From Denitrovibrio sp. (GTDB taxonomy: Bacteria; Chrysiogenota; Deferribacteres; Deferribacterales; Geovibrionaceae), in NCBI GenBank assembly GCA_002869185.1, contig PKTN01000006.1, positions 1 to 64,000 on the forward strand: a stretch of DNA of 64,000 nucleotides, in the 5' to 3' direction. The position numbers and the translations under genes are program-made. Shown here piece by piece: positions 1-7,810 of the stretch. Below the pieces are notes generated by a model. That model had not been told where the DNA came from and did no database searches. It worked only from the letters and a program-made list of their open reading frames with translations. How positions within the stretch are numbered: position 1 is the first letter of the stretch; each line of letters begins with the position of its first letter.

Positions 1-204
1 AACGTGTGCAGTAGCGATAGTAATACCACGCTCACGCTCTTCAGGAGCCTTATCAATGTTTGCGAAGTCTACAGCGTCGCAGAAGCCTTTCTTAGAAAGA
101 ACAGCTGTCATTGCTGCTGTAAGAGTTGTCTTACCATGGTCAACGTGACCGATTGTACCAACGTTTACGTGTGGTTTTTTTCTTTCAAATTTCTCTTTAG
201 CCAT
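1..204 (-). CDS. tuf: Elongation factor Tu, N-terminal part (cut by window edge)
   Basis: EF-Tu delivers aminoacyl-tRNA to the ribosomal A site as a GTP complex. The 68 visible residues start [20 protein letters not shown] and include the P-loop GHVDHGKTT and the switch I region ending in the ERERGITI segment. A strong GAGGAGG Shine-Dalgarno lies just upstream of the ATG at 204. The rest of the gene lies left of the window. It is preceded on the same strand by four tRNA genes, the tRNA-tuf arrangement known from many bacteria, so the tRNAs and tuf are probably co-transcribed. Identification is secure. Confidence 0.97.
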   Translation of the reverse strand, partial: MAKEKFERKKPHVNVGTIGHVDHGKTTLTAAMTAVLSKKGFCDAVDFANIDKAPEERERGITIATAHV

Positions 205-228
205 CTTGATATGTCCTCCTCAAGTCAA

Positions 229-302
<74 letters not shown>

Positions 303-366
303 AATATAAAAAAACAGACGTAAAGGTATCGTCTGCCCTAAATTCTTATAATACCATTTAAAAAAA

Positions 367-440
367 AGCGGGTAACGGGACTCGAACCCGTGACCCTCAG
401 CTTGGAAGGCTGATGCTCTAGCCAACTGAGCTACACCCGC
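367..440 (-). tRNA. tRNA-Gly(TCC)
   Basis: Cloverleaf on the minus strand with acceptor GCGGGTG paired to TACCCGC (one G-T wobble), anticodon loop CTTCCAA (anticodon TCC) and T arm GGGTTCGAGTCCC. It is the third gene of the Thr-Tyr-Gly-Thr-tuf cluster. No CCA is encoded. Confidence 0.96.
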
Positions 441-450
441 TTACATAATA

Positions 451-533
451 TGGGGAGAGAAGGATTCGAACCTTCGAAGTCATACGACAACAGGTTTACA
501 GCCTGCCCCCTTTGGCCACTCGGGAATCTCCCC
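451..533 (-). tRNA. tRNA-Tyr(GTA)
   Basis: A class II tRNA of 83 nt with a long variable arm. The acceptor GGGGAGA pairs perfectly with TCTCCCC, the anticodon loop is CTGTAAA (anticodon GTA) and the T arm is GGTTCGAATCC. Second gene of the tRNA-tuf operon. Confidence 0.96.
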
Positions 534-582
534 AACACGTGTCCCGGCAATTACACCGGAATTCTAAATTGTAAAAACAAAA

Positions 583-655
<73 letters not shown>

Positions 656-680
656 TTAGTTCCCCTCTAAAGGGAGGCAA

Positions 681-709
681 ATATTATAACCTAACAACAA
701 AGTTGTCAA
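681..709 (-). promoter_or_regulatory. Promoter of the tRNA-tuf operon
   Basis: On the minus strand TTGACA (complement of 704-709) is followed by GGTTATAATAT. TAATAT gives a 17-nt spacer and TATAAT a 15-nt spacer. It faces tRNA-Thr(TGT) and is the only strong sigma70-like match before it. A very similar promoter precedes the tRNA-Lys cluster at 46476. Confidence 0.75.
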
Positions 710-767
710 GCACTTTGTTACATTTTTTTTAAACTTTCTCTGACTTTAACCGACAGCCCTTTACCAT

Positions 768-1907
768 CTACCCTTTCTTTCTGTAAAACATTGTAATTAC
801 ATCACAAACCTCTTCGATCTCTGCATCCTCTTTATAGGCACACATAGGTAAACTTATTACCTTTTTCCCCATTGCTTCAGAGACAGGAAAATCTCCCTCT
901 TGGTGACCAAGATCGCTAAATGCTTCTTGTAGGTGGAGTGGTTTTGGATAGTGGATTGCACTTGGAATTTCAGCAAGTTGCAAATAAGCCATAAGCTCGT
1001 CTCTATGTTCTGCTTGGAGGGTAAATTGTGCCCACACATGTATAGAGTCAGGCATAACATATGGAAGCGTAATCTTTCCGCTATCTGCAAGTGGCTGAAG
1101 GAATTCCATATATTTGTTTGCTACGTTATTTCTATTTTTTACTTCTGTAAGTGTAAAACGGTCAAATTTTGCATTCAGAACCGCACACTGCATAGCGTCA
1201 AGTCTTCCGTTTATGCCTATGATTTTGTGATTGTATCTTTCGTTCTGACCGTGATTGCGCAACCAGCCGATCTTTCTATTCAGTTCATCATTGCTAGTAA
1301 AGACCATTCCGCCATCACCATAGCAACCAAAAGGTTTAGCAGGGAAGAATGATGTAGTTCCTATATCACCCTGTGCTCCAGCTTGCACACCTTTATATGT
1401 AGCACCAAAAGACTGAGCAGCATCCTGAATGAGAAAGAGGTCATGCCCTTTCATCACTTCACGAATGTTGTCATAATCAGCACACTGACCATAAAGATCA
1501 ACAGCAATAATACCTCTGAGCTTCTCAGCTGGTATATCTGTTGTTTTAAGGAGTTCTTCAAGTTTTGACGGTGATATATTATATGTATCAGGATCGATGT
1601 CTACAAAGACAGGTTTAGCACCCACAAGAGCAATCGCTTCAGCAGTAGCTATAAAAGTAAAAGGTGTGGTGATGACGTAATCGCCATAAGTCACATCATA
1701 TGCCATAAGAGCAAGAACAAGTGCATCTGTACCTGAGCTACACGCGATGGCGTGATCAACACCTACATATTCAGCACAACTATTCTCAATCTGACCAACC
1801 TCTGGACCACCTATATAAAAACCGTGGTCTAGTACTTGTGCTATTGCGTTATCTATTTCTGGTTTTAACTCTTGATACTGTTTTTTCAAATTACAAAATT
1901 GCATCAT
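768..1907 (-). CDS. DegT/DnrJ/EryC1-family PLP aminotransferase, WbpE-like
   Basis: A sugar aminotransferase of 379 residues that transfers an amino group to a nucleotide-linked keto-sugar for surface polysaccharide. The PLP lysine lies in SFFPAKPFGCYGDGG, and the DAAQSFGA segment and the HGQNERYNH block match the WbpE/WlbC group, which acts on UDP-3-keto-N-acetylglucuronate. The substrate is inferred from similarity only. The start at 1907 is chosen because GGAG lies 12 nt upstream; an ATG follows immediately at 1904. No other polysaccharide gene is adjacent. Confidence 0.85.
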   Translation of the reverse strand: MMQFCNLKKQYQELKPEIDNAIAQVLDHGFYIGGPEVGQIENSCAEYVGVDHAIACSSGTDALVLALMAYDVTYGDYVITTPFTFIATAEAIALVGAKPVFVDIDPDTYNISPSKLEELLKTTDIPAEKLRGIIAVDLYGQCADYDNIREVMKGHDLFLIQDAAQSFGATYKGVQAGAQGDIGTTSFFPAKPFGCYGDGGMVFTSNDELNRKIGWLRNHGQNERYNHKIIGINGRLDAMQCAVLNAKFDRFTLTEVKNRNNVANKYMEFLQPLADSGKITLPYVMPDSIHVWAQFTLQAEHRDELMAYLQLAEIPSAIHYPKPLHLQEAFSDLGHQEGDFPVSEAMGKKVISLPMCAYKEDAEIEEVCDVITMFYRKKG

Positions 1908-1971
1908 AATCTTATGTTTCTCCAAAATATAATTTAGTATAAAAATGACATTAAAGCACAGGAAAGGTTCA

Positions 1972-2322
1972 TTAAACGTCTGAGTGTTCCATACCTTTTT
2001 CTATAAGCGCACGGACAGCCTCGCTATTCAGACTATAAAAAACCTGTTTCCCAGCCTTGTTCCAATTAACAAGCTTAGAATTACGAAGTATCCTTAATTG
2101 ATGCGAAACGGCCGACTGAGAGACCCCAGTAAGCTCTGAGATGTCTTGGACACAAAGCTCAGACAATGACAGTACATATAGTATCTTTACTCTAGTAAAA
2201 TCTGAAAGGAGCTTAAATGTGTCAGCTAATCCCTTTAGCGAATCATCAGACAACATCTTACCTCTTAATTCGGATAGAAGATCCTCGTGCGGCTCTGATA
2301 GTTGAAATATATCATCAGTCAT
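1972..2322 (-). CDS. ArsR/SmtB-family winged-helix regulator
   Basis: A transcriptional repressor of 116 residues. The central winged helix has the ArsR signature, with a recognition helix around SQSAVSHQLRILRNSKLV. The alpha-3 metal motif ELCVxD, usually ELCVCD in arsenic and cadmium sensors, reads ELCVQD and so has only one cysteine; the C-terminal tail contains ExxMEHSD. Metal specificity cannot be stated. It is monocistronic, and its own promoter contains an imperfect palindrome (2349-2369), suggesting autorepression. No target gene is evident nearby. Confidence 0.85.
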   Translation of the reverse strand: MTDDIFQLSEPHEDLLSELRGKMLSDDSLKGLADTFKLLSDFTRVKILYVLSLSELCVQDISELTGVSQSAVSHQLRILRNSKLVNWNKAGKQVFYSLNSEAVRALIEKGMEHSDV

Positions 2323-2348
2323 AATACATCCTCACATGTGCAAGCGTT

Positions 2349-2386
2349 CAGTCATATATATTATAACTGCCCCTAAACTATGTCAA
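2349..2386 (-). promoter_or_regulatory. Promoter and operator-like palindrome of the ArsR gene
   Basis: TTGACA (complement of 381-386) and TATAAT/TAATAT (complement of 358-365) face the ArsR gene. An imperfect inverted repeat CAGTTATA-5 nt-TATGACTG (2349-2369) covers the -10 box, a typical operator position for ArsR autoregulation. That it is an operator is inference. Confidence 0.55.
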
Positions 2387-2532
2387 TCTATTTAGTTTAA
2401 ACCGAGCACCCCTCTCTTTAGAACATACGTATTGACATATACACCCAATACTCCATAATAGTAAGTTCGCACACAAGCTAACAAGACGGTTAACGCCGTT
2501 TAAAAAATATAATAAAGAATACGGAGAAAATT

Positions 2533-2847
2533 ATGAACATTCAGCAAATGATGAAACAAGCTCAGAAGATGCAGAAAAAGATGGAAGAGGCTCAGGAAGA
2601 AGCTGCGAAGGAAGTAGTTGAAGCTACTGCTGGCGGCGGTATGGTTACTGTTAAGGTGAATGGTAAGCAAGAAATCCTAAGCATCAACATCGAGAAAGAC
2701 GTTGTAGACCCAGAAGATGTAGACATGTTGCAAGACCTTGTTCTTGCTGCTGTCAACGAAGGACTCAAGAAGTCTCAGGAAGTTGTTCAGGAGAAAATGG
2801 CTGCCATCTCTGGTGGAATGGGGCTTAATATCCCTGGCTTATTCTAA
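2533..2847 (+). CDS. ybaB: Nucleoid-associated protein YbaB/EbfC
   Basis: A 104-residue YbaB/EbfC family protein that binds DNA as a dimer. It has the family pattern: N-terminal [16 protein letters not shown] helix, a [15 protein letters not shown] beta strand and a C-terminal [11 protein letters not shown] helix. It sits 10 nt before recR, the usual ybaB-recR pair; the dnaX that often precedes them is not here. The start has GGAG upstream (cggagaaaattATG). Confidence 0.95.
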   Translation: MNIQQMMKQAQKMQKKMEEAQEEAAKEVVEATAGGGMVTVKVNGKQEILSINIEKDVVDPEDVDMLQDLVLAAVNEGLKKSQEVVQEKMAAISGGMGLNIPGLF

Positions 2848-2857
2848 ATAACCAATC

Positions 2858-3451
2858 ATGAAAAATAGGATTTTTGAATGCTGTGTTAATGAGCTTTCAA
2901 GACTTCCAGGTATCGGAAAAAAGACAGCCGCAAGGCTAGCGTTACATATTTTAAAAACAGACATAGAGCAGGTCAGAGCTCTATCTGCAAGCCTTATTGA
3001 GCTTAAAGAGAAAACTGTCTTTTGTAAAATATGTGGGAATATGTCCGAGACCGAAGTCTGTCATATATGCACAGATGATTATCGTAACCGCACACAGCTA
3101 TGCGTTGTGGAAGAGGCTAAGGATATCTTTGTCCTTGAAGCAACCGGTTTTTATCGTGGACTTTACCATGTTCTTGGTGGGCGTATCTCACCTCTGGACG
3201 GTATAGGCCCCGATGATCTCAGCATAGACAAGCTTATCCAACGTGCGACTAGTGATGAGGTAGCAGAAGTCATAATCGCTACTAACCCCGACATCGAAGG
3301 GGAGACTACCGCAATATATCTTTCAAAACTCCTTCATAAACTTAATCTTAACGTGACTAAGATAGCCAGTGGAGTGCCTATAGGCTCTAATCTGGAATAT
3401 ACTGACGAACTTACACTGCTTAAAGCAATGGAACAGAGAAAAGATTTTTAA
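2858..3451 (+). CDS. recR: Recombination mediator protein RecR
   Basis: RecR (197 aa) loads RecA onto gapped DNA with RecF/RecO. Visible are the helix-hairpin-helix LSRLPGIGKKTAARLA, the four-cysteine zinc finger (CKICGN and CHIC), and the Toprim domain beginning LCVVEEAKDI and continuing through GFYRGLYHVLGG. Length is normal. It is co-transcribed with ybaB and followed after 1 nt by rng. No damage is visible. Confidence 0.97.
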   Translation: MKNRIFECCVNELSRLPGIGKKTAARLALHILKTDIEQVRALSASLIELKEKTVFCKICGNMSETEVCHICTDDYRNRTQLCVVEEAKDIFVLEATGFYRGLYHVLGGRISPLDGIGPDDLSIDKLIQRATSDEVAEVIIATNPDIEGETTAIYLSKLLHKLNLNVTKIASGVPIGSNLEYTDELTLLKAMEQRKDF

Positions 3452-3452
3452 T

Positions 3453-4985
3453 ATGCCAAAAGAGATAATAGTCAATTCAACACTAAATGAAGTTCGGGTA
3501 GCCATACTTGAAAATGGTAACCCTGCTGAAATATATGTGGAAAGAGCACACAGCAAAAATGTTGCTGGAAATATTTATAAAGGACGTGTAATCAAAGTCC
3601 TCCCGGGAATACAATCTGCATTCGTAGACGTTGGTCTGCCTAAAGCTGCATTCTTACCTGCCGCTGACGTATACGTCGAAAACGGCGAAAGAGTTAGCTT
3701 CCTTGAGAGTAGCCTTGGTGGCGGTGAAAGAGATATCGCAGAGGTTGAGCTTAATGGTGACGCTAACGACGAACCCAAAGAGATCCCACCTATCGAAGAC
3801 ATGCTCAAAGAGGGGCAAGAGATTATCGTTCAGGTCGCTAAAGAGTCCATAGGACAAAAAGGCGCAAGGCTCACAACGCACCTCACAGTACCCGGCAGAT
3901 ACATAGTACTCATGCCAGGCTACGAACACGTGGGTGTTTCACGTAAAATCGAAGAGGACGAAGAGAGAGAAAGACTCCGCAAAGTCCTCAAAAACATAAA
4001 GACACCTAACATGGGTATCATCGCAAGAACTGTATCCGCAGGTCACGACGAAGAGGAGCTTAGGGCTGACTTCGACTATCTCTCCAGACTCTGGAGTAAG
4101 ATAAGAGAAAAGATGTCTGCACAATCCCCTCACCTTATATACGAAGACCACGGTCTGATCTTCCGTATACTACGTGATGCGGCGACTGCTGACGTTAGCA
4201 AGATCGTCATAGACAACAAAGCAGATTTCTTAAAAGTGAAATCATTCTTGCGTGAATTCCTACCAGACATGCATATGGAAGTAGCACTATTTACTAATGA
4301 CATCCCGATTTTCGATTATTACAACATCGAAATAGAGATAGGTCGTATCCTCGATAAAAAAGTCTGGCTGAAATCTGGTGGTTATATCATCATTGATCAA
4401 GCGGAAGCACTCACAGTTATCGACGTTAATACAGGTAAATTCGTAGGTAAACGCAACTTCGAAGACACTATACTGAAAACAAATCTTGAGTCATCTAAAG
4501 AGATTGCGTGGCAACTTAAACTTAGAAATATTGGCGGAATAATTATTGTCGACTTTATAGATATGGCAAAGGAAGAGAACAAACAGAAAGTGCTCAAAGC
4601 TCTCGAAAATGACATGAAAAACGACAGGGCAAAAGCTTCAGTCGTAAACATATCACCACTCTGGCTAGTAGAGATCACAAGAAAAAGAGTTCAAGAAAGC
4701 CTTAGCCGAACCCTTAGTGAAGCTTGCCCATACTGCGAAGGTCGTGGACTCGTGAAAAGCAAACTGACTATATGCTATGATATACTTAGAGAAGTGAGGC
4801 GAATCGCCCCATTTGTACGCAATAAAAGAATACTTATCGAGGCGCATCCTGATGTTGTCGACCTTATACTCGACGAAGAGAAGCAAAGTCTCGACGAAAT
4901 AGAGCTTATGATGAGTGTCAATGTAGAGGCTATCCCTAACGATACTCTCCACATACACGACTATGAGGTAACACCCATCGCCTAA
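3453..4985 (+). CDS. rng: Ribonuclease G/E family endoribonuclease
   Basis: RNase G (510 aa) processes rRNA and mRNA 5' ends. An S1 domain lies at the N terminus (GRVIKVLPGIQSAFVDVG), the catalytic DNase I-like core contains KSGGYIIIDQAEALTVIDVN with the metal-binding aspartates, and the zinc-link CPYC follows. The C-terminal membrane/scaffold region of RNase E is absent, so G is preferred. Odd: residue 404 is Trp in SPLWLVEITRKR, where the family has an almost invariant Gly (LGLVEMTRKR). TGG at 4662-4664 is one G-to-T step from GGG. The stop codon lies inside the hairpin of a repeat element. Confidence 0.94.
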   Translation: MPKEIIVNSTLNEVRVAILENGNPAEIYVERAHSKNVAGNIYKGRVIKVLPGIQSAFVDVGLPKAAFLPAADVYVENGERVSFLESSLGGGERDIAEVELNGDANDEPKEIPPIEDMLKEGQEIIVQVAKESIGQKGARLTTHLTVPGRYIVLMPGYEHVGVSRKIEEDEERERLRKVLKNIKTPNMGIIARTVSAGHDEEELRADFDYLSRLWSKIREKMSAQSPHLIYEDHGLIFRILRDAATADVSKIVIDNKADFLKVKSFLREFLPDMHMEVALFTNDIPIFDYYNIEIEIGRILDKKVWLKSGGYIIIDQAEALTVIDVNTGKFVGKRNFEDTILKTNLESSKEIAWQLKLRNIGGIIIVDFIDMAKEENKQKVLKALENDMKNDRAKASVVNISPLWLVEITRKRVQESLSRTLSEACPYCEGRGLVKSKLTICYDILREVRRIAPFVRNKRILIEAHPDVVDLILDEEKQSLDEIELMMSVNVEAIPNDTLHIHDYEVTPIA

Positions 4986-5066
4986 GTTAGCACTTAGTGG
5001 CTTATTTTGAGTTGGTGCAATATACTGCCCAGCTTTTACGCCTCCCGTTGTGAGGCTGATGAGTTT
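4982..5066 (+). repeat. Stop-codon-anchored structured repeat, copy A
   Basis: The stem CTAAGT/ACTTAG with loop TAGC contains the stop codon of rng. The conserved body follows (GGCTTATTTTGAGTT, CAATATACTGCC) and the tail CGCCTCCCGTTGTGAGGCTGAT. It belongs to the family also seen at 18537, 34879, 34961, 41833, 53632, 54125, 61371 and 62546. Confidence 0.7.
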
Positions 5067-5132
5067 TATATTTGCTACAGGATGTAGCGTACGTAGCGAA
5101 CCGAAGTTTGGCTTTGCCAAGCATAGAGATTA

Positions 5133-5162
5133 AATGATTATTTCTACGACAGAAAAATCATT
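5133..5162 (+). other. Hairpin just before the rlmE ribosome binding site
   Basis: AATGATT-A-TTTCT and AGAAA-AATCATT form a 12-bp stem with one bulged A and an ACGAC loop. The GAGGTAA Shine-Dalgarno of rlmE begins 2 nt after it. There is no T run, so it is not a terminator. It could affect translation or mRNA stability; no function is demonstrated. Confidence 0.5.
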
Positions 5163-5173
5163 CGAGGTAAATA

Positions 5174-5767
5174 ATGTACGACAGGAAAGATGCTTTCTAT
5201 AAGAAGGCAAAAGCAGAAGGATACAAATCAAGAGCCGCATATAAGCTCTTAGAACTTAATAAAAAACACGCCCTATTCAGAAGTGGCGACAATGTCCTAG
5301 ACGTTGGTTGCGCTCCTGGTGGGTGGGTACAAGTTATCCTTAACCTCAAGAAGTGTCATGTTGTTGGCGTTGACTTGATAGAAGTCGAAGGGCTTATGGA
5401 TCCAAGGTTTACATTCATCCATGGGGATATCACAACACAAGAGATTATTGATCAAGTTCTTGAAGTCTGTCCAAAATATGACTGTGTAGTCTCTGACGCC
5501 GCACCAAATACATCTGGTTCAAAACTGCTCGACCACGTTAACTCTGTAGAGCTCGTAAGATTGATATTTTACTTCGCTAAGAAGTGCCTCAAGAAAGGTG
5601 GAAGCTTTACTTGTAAGCTTTTCGAAGGTGAAGACAGAGCTGAACTCGTCAAAGAGATGAAAAAAGATTTCACATTCTCAAAGATGCTTCGCCCTGAAGC
5701 GACTAGAAAAGCTTCGTTTGAAATGTATATGGTATTTAAAGGCTTCAAAGGGAATAATGAAGAGTAA
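5174..5767 (+). CDS. rlmE: 23S rRNA 2'-O-ribose methyltransferase RlmE/FtsJ
   Basis: RlmE (197 aa) methylates U2552 of 23S rRNA using S-adenosylmethionine. The SAM motif is VLDVGCAPGGWVQV and the catalytic K-D-K-E tetrad is visible: Lys in YKSRAAYKL, Asp in VSDAAPNTSG, Lys in FTCKLFEG, and Glu in ASFEMYMV. GAGGTAA lies upstream of the ATG. It overlaps larB by 11 nt, implying translational coupling. Confidence 0.95.
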   Translation: MYDRKDAFYKKAKAEGYKSRAAYKLLELNKKHALFRSGDNVLDVGCAPGGWVQVILNLKKCHVVGVDLIEVEGLMDPRFTFIHGDITTQEIIDQVLEVCPKYDCVVSDAAPNTSGSKLLDHVNSVELVRLIFYFAKKCLKKGGSFTCKLFEGEDRAELVKEMKKDFTFSKMLRPEATRKASFEMYMVFKGFKGNNEE

Positions 5768-6506
5768 CGATATTAAGAAACTCCTCAAGATGGTGGCGAA
5801 TGGCGAACTAGCAATAGATGAGGCTACAGCTAAAATGAGCACTCATCTAGATTTTGGTGAGGTTAAGCCTGACACATCAAGGGGCGAAAGACTCGGTTTT
5901 GATGAAGTGATTTACGGAAAAAGTAAAACTGTAGACCAGATCACCAATATTGCAAGTAAATATATTGAATCTAACCTCAACTTCGTATGTACAGGCTTGG
6001 ACGAAGCCAAACTTACGGAGCTTCAAAAAAAATTCCCAAACTTTACCTTCAACAATGAAGCAAGAATGATGAAAAATATCCTGAAACCTGCAAGCAGAAA
6101 GATGAGTACCGTAGCTATCATCACTGCTGGCACTTCTGATATGTTTGTAGCATCAGAAGCTAGTGAGATGTTAGACATATGCGGCATCGACAGTAATATT
6201 TATGCTGACATAGGTGTAGCAGGGATTCATAGGTTCTTTAGCGTAAAGGATGAAATAGCTAAAGCTGATGTTATTATTGTTATTGCAGGTATGGAGGGTG
6301 CTCTTCCGTCTATAACTGGTGGGATGTTTGCACAACCTATTATAGCAGTTCCTACATCCACAGGATACGGTGCAGCTTTGCAAGGGTTTACAGCTCTTTT
6401 CGCAATGCTATCAAGCTGTGCAAATGGAGTGACTGTCGTCAATATCGACAACGGCTTTGGAGCTGCAATGTCTGCTATACGAATTATTAATCTCTTAGAA
6501 AAATAA
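5757..6506 (+). CDS. larB: LarB-like nickel-pincer cofactor carboxylase/hydrolase
   Basis: LarB carboxylates and hydrolyses nicotinate adenine dinucleotide in nickel-pincer cofactor synthesis. The 249-residue product has an N-terminal helical part and a PurE-like core: AGTSDMFVASEA, ADIGVAGIHR, IAGMEGALPS, VPTSTGYGA and NIDNGFGA, all family hallmarks. The ATG at 5757 is inside the end of rlmE; a longer upstream start would overlap rlmE more and lacks an SD. No larC or larE is in the window, so its role here is inferred from family. Confidence 0.85.
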   Translation: MKSNDIKKLLKMVANGELAIDEATAKMSTHLDFGEVKPDTSRGERLGFDEVIYGKSKTVDQITNIASKYIESNLNFVCTGLDEAKLTELQKKFPNFTFNNEARMMKNILKPASRKMSTVAIITAGTSDMFVASEASEMLDICGIDSNIYADIGVAGIHRFFSVKDEIAKADVIIVIAGMEGALPSITGGMFAQPIIAVPTSTGYGAALQGFTALFAMLSSCANGVTVVNIDNGFGAAMSAIRIINLLEK

Positions 6507-6609
6507 AAAAAAATATTTATATGCTTGTCAACTTTTCCCCACACCATATATTATAAATTGTATTAAAGTATAAACATTATTACGTTATCAATGGTTTTAA
6601 TTTATTTTT

Positions 6610-6638
6610 TTGACAAAATTAAACTTTATCTTTAAAGT
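6610..6638 (+). promoter_or_regulatory. Promoter before the DUF134 gene
   Basis: TTGACA (6610-6615), a 17-nt spacer and TAAAGT (6633-6638), about 40 nt before the ATG. The surrounding 130 nt are very A/T rich. Confidence 0.5.
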
Positions 6639-6680
6639 AAACCTTTGTTCATTAATCGGCTCTGCCGAAGGAGATACACA

Positions 6681-7061
6681 ATGCCAAGACCATCCAAGCC
6701 ACGCGTTATAGGCATGAAGCCAGAAACGTGCAATTTTAAGCCTAGAGGCATACCATCAAAGAAGCTCAAGACTGTGAATCTTGCTCTTGATGAGTTCGAA
6801 GCCATAAGGTTAGCAGATTATGAAGGTCTCTCACACGAAGACGCTTCAGTTCTTATGAATATATCAAGACCAACATTTTCGAGATTAGTTGAAAAAGCAA
6901 GAATTAATATCGCTAATTTTCTCGTTGAGGGCGCTGAGCTCGTTATCGAGGGTGGAAATGTTGAATACAAAGAGTGCGGTTGTAGTAACTGCAAAGAAGG
7001 CCTGCCAGCTAGCAGGATAGAAAGAAGGAACCACGAGTGTCCTTCTACTCACAAAGGTTAA
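6681..7061 (+). CDS. DUF134 family DNA-binding protein
   Basis: A 126-residue member of the DUF134 (UPF0251) family. It opens MPRPSKPRVIGMKPE, has a sigma-like helix-turn-helix (LSHEDASVLMNISRPTFSRLVEKAR) and a C-terminal cysteine patch (CGCSNC...C) that could bind a metal or cluster. The ATG at 6681 is chosen because AAGGAG lies 8 nt before it. Monocistronic, with its own promoter and terminator. Target genes are unknown. Confidence 0.85.
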   Translation: MPRPSKPRVIGMKPETCNFKPRGIPSKKLKTVNLALDEFEAIRLADYEGLSHEDASVLMNISRPTFSRLVEKARINIANFLVEGAELVIEGGNVEYKECGCSNCKEGLPASRIERRNHECPSTHKG

Positions 7062-7067
7062 ATTAAA

Positions 7068-7100
7068 AAAAGCTTCCTCAAATGGGGAAGCTTTTCTATT
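7068..7100. terminator. Bidirectional intrinsic terminator
   Basis: AAAAGCTTCC pairs with GGAAGCTTTT around an 8-nt loop, with T-rich sequence after it and an A run before it, so it can serve both the DUF134 gene (+) and the convergent rsmI-like operon (-). Confidence 0.85.
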
Positions 7101-7120
7101 TATAAAATAACTTTGTTAAT

Positions 7121-7810
7121 TTATTTCTTTTTATCTTCTTTATAACGTTTTTTAGAAATAACCAATACAAAAGGTGCTTTTATATCTGCAGGAATAGCTT
7201 TTATTATATCCTTCGCCTTCCCTCTATATGTTTTTTCATCTGGCATACCGAGATTAAAAGATAGGCTCATCTGCTTATCAATATAAGCGACTTCATCCAT
7301 TAACTGAGCAACAGCATAAGGACGTTCCATAAGCACAACAGTATCTTTGTGGTTATGCACTCTATCTATAAATTTCTTCCTTTGATCGTTATCCTTCGGA
7401 GGAAACCCCATAAAGTGAAAGCTCTCAGCTAAATAACCAGAGACAGATAGTGCCGCGGTTATTGATGATGGTCCAGGGATAGAGATAATCTCGCATCCCG
7501 CTTTCCAAGCCATATTTATAAAGTCATACCCAGGATCTGCTACACAAGGTGTCCCTGCATCAGAGATCAAGAGAGATTTTTCATGCTCACCACATACTTC
7601 TAATAAAAACTCTTTTTCACGGTCGAGTGAGTGTTCGTTCAGAAACATCTGCTCTGTGTCACGCACACCTGTACCAGCGACGAAACGTCCAAGATTTCTT
7701 CTGTCTTCACCGATGATAAGTCCACATGATCTTGCTATCTCTTGTAAAACAGGGCTAGTGTTTGAGTAGTCACCTGTAATGTCAGTTCCAGCTACATATA
7801 TTATTTGCAT
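7121..7810 (-). CDS. SAM-dependent tetrapyrrole-methylase-fold protein, RsmI-like
   Basis: Member (229 aa) of the fold containing RsmI, which 2'-O-methylates C1402 of 16S rRNA. Matching segments are IGEDRRNLGRF, SLLISDAGTPCVADPGYDF, IPGPSSITAALSVSG and FHFMGFPP. It is shorter than typical RsmI (about 280 aa), and its N terminus MQIIYVAGTDITGD differs from the usual VATPIGNL, so it may be a diverged paralogue. It follows serS with a 1-nt overlap in the serS-bamD-rimO-ribF run. Confidence 0.8.
   Translation of the reverse strand: MQIIYVAGTDITGDYSNTSPVLQEIARSCGLIIGEDRRNLGRFVAGTGVRDTEQMFLNEHSLDREKEFLLEVCGEHEKSLLISDAGTPCVADPGYDFINMAWKAGCEIISIPGPSSITAALSVSGYLAESFHFMGFPPKDNDQRKKFIDRVHNHKDTVVLMERPYAVAQLMDEVAYIDKQMSLSFNLGMPDEKTYRGKAKDIIKAIPADIKAPFVLVISKKRYKEDKKK

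Noticed and set aside
4665-5120. Long open frame on the minus strand opposite the end of rng
   Set aside because: It is a shadow of rng continuing into repeat copy A; no SD and no recognisable protein.
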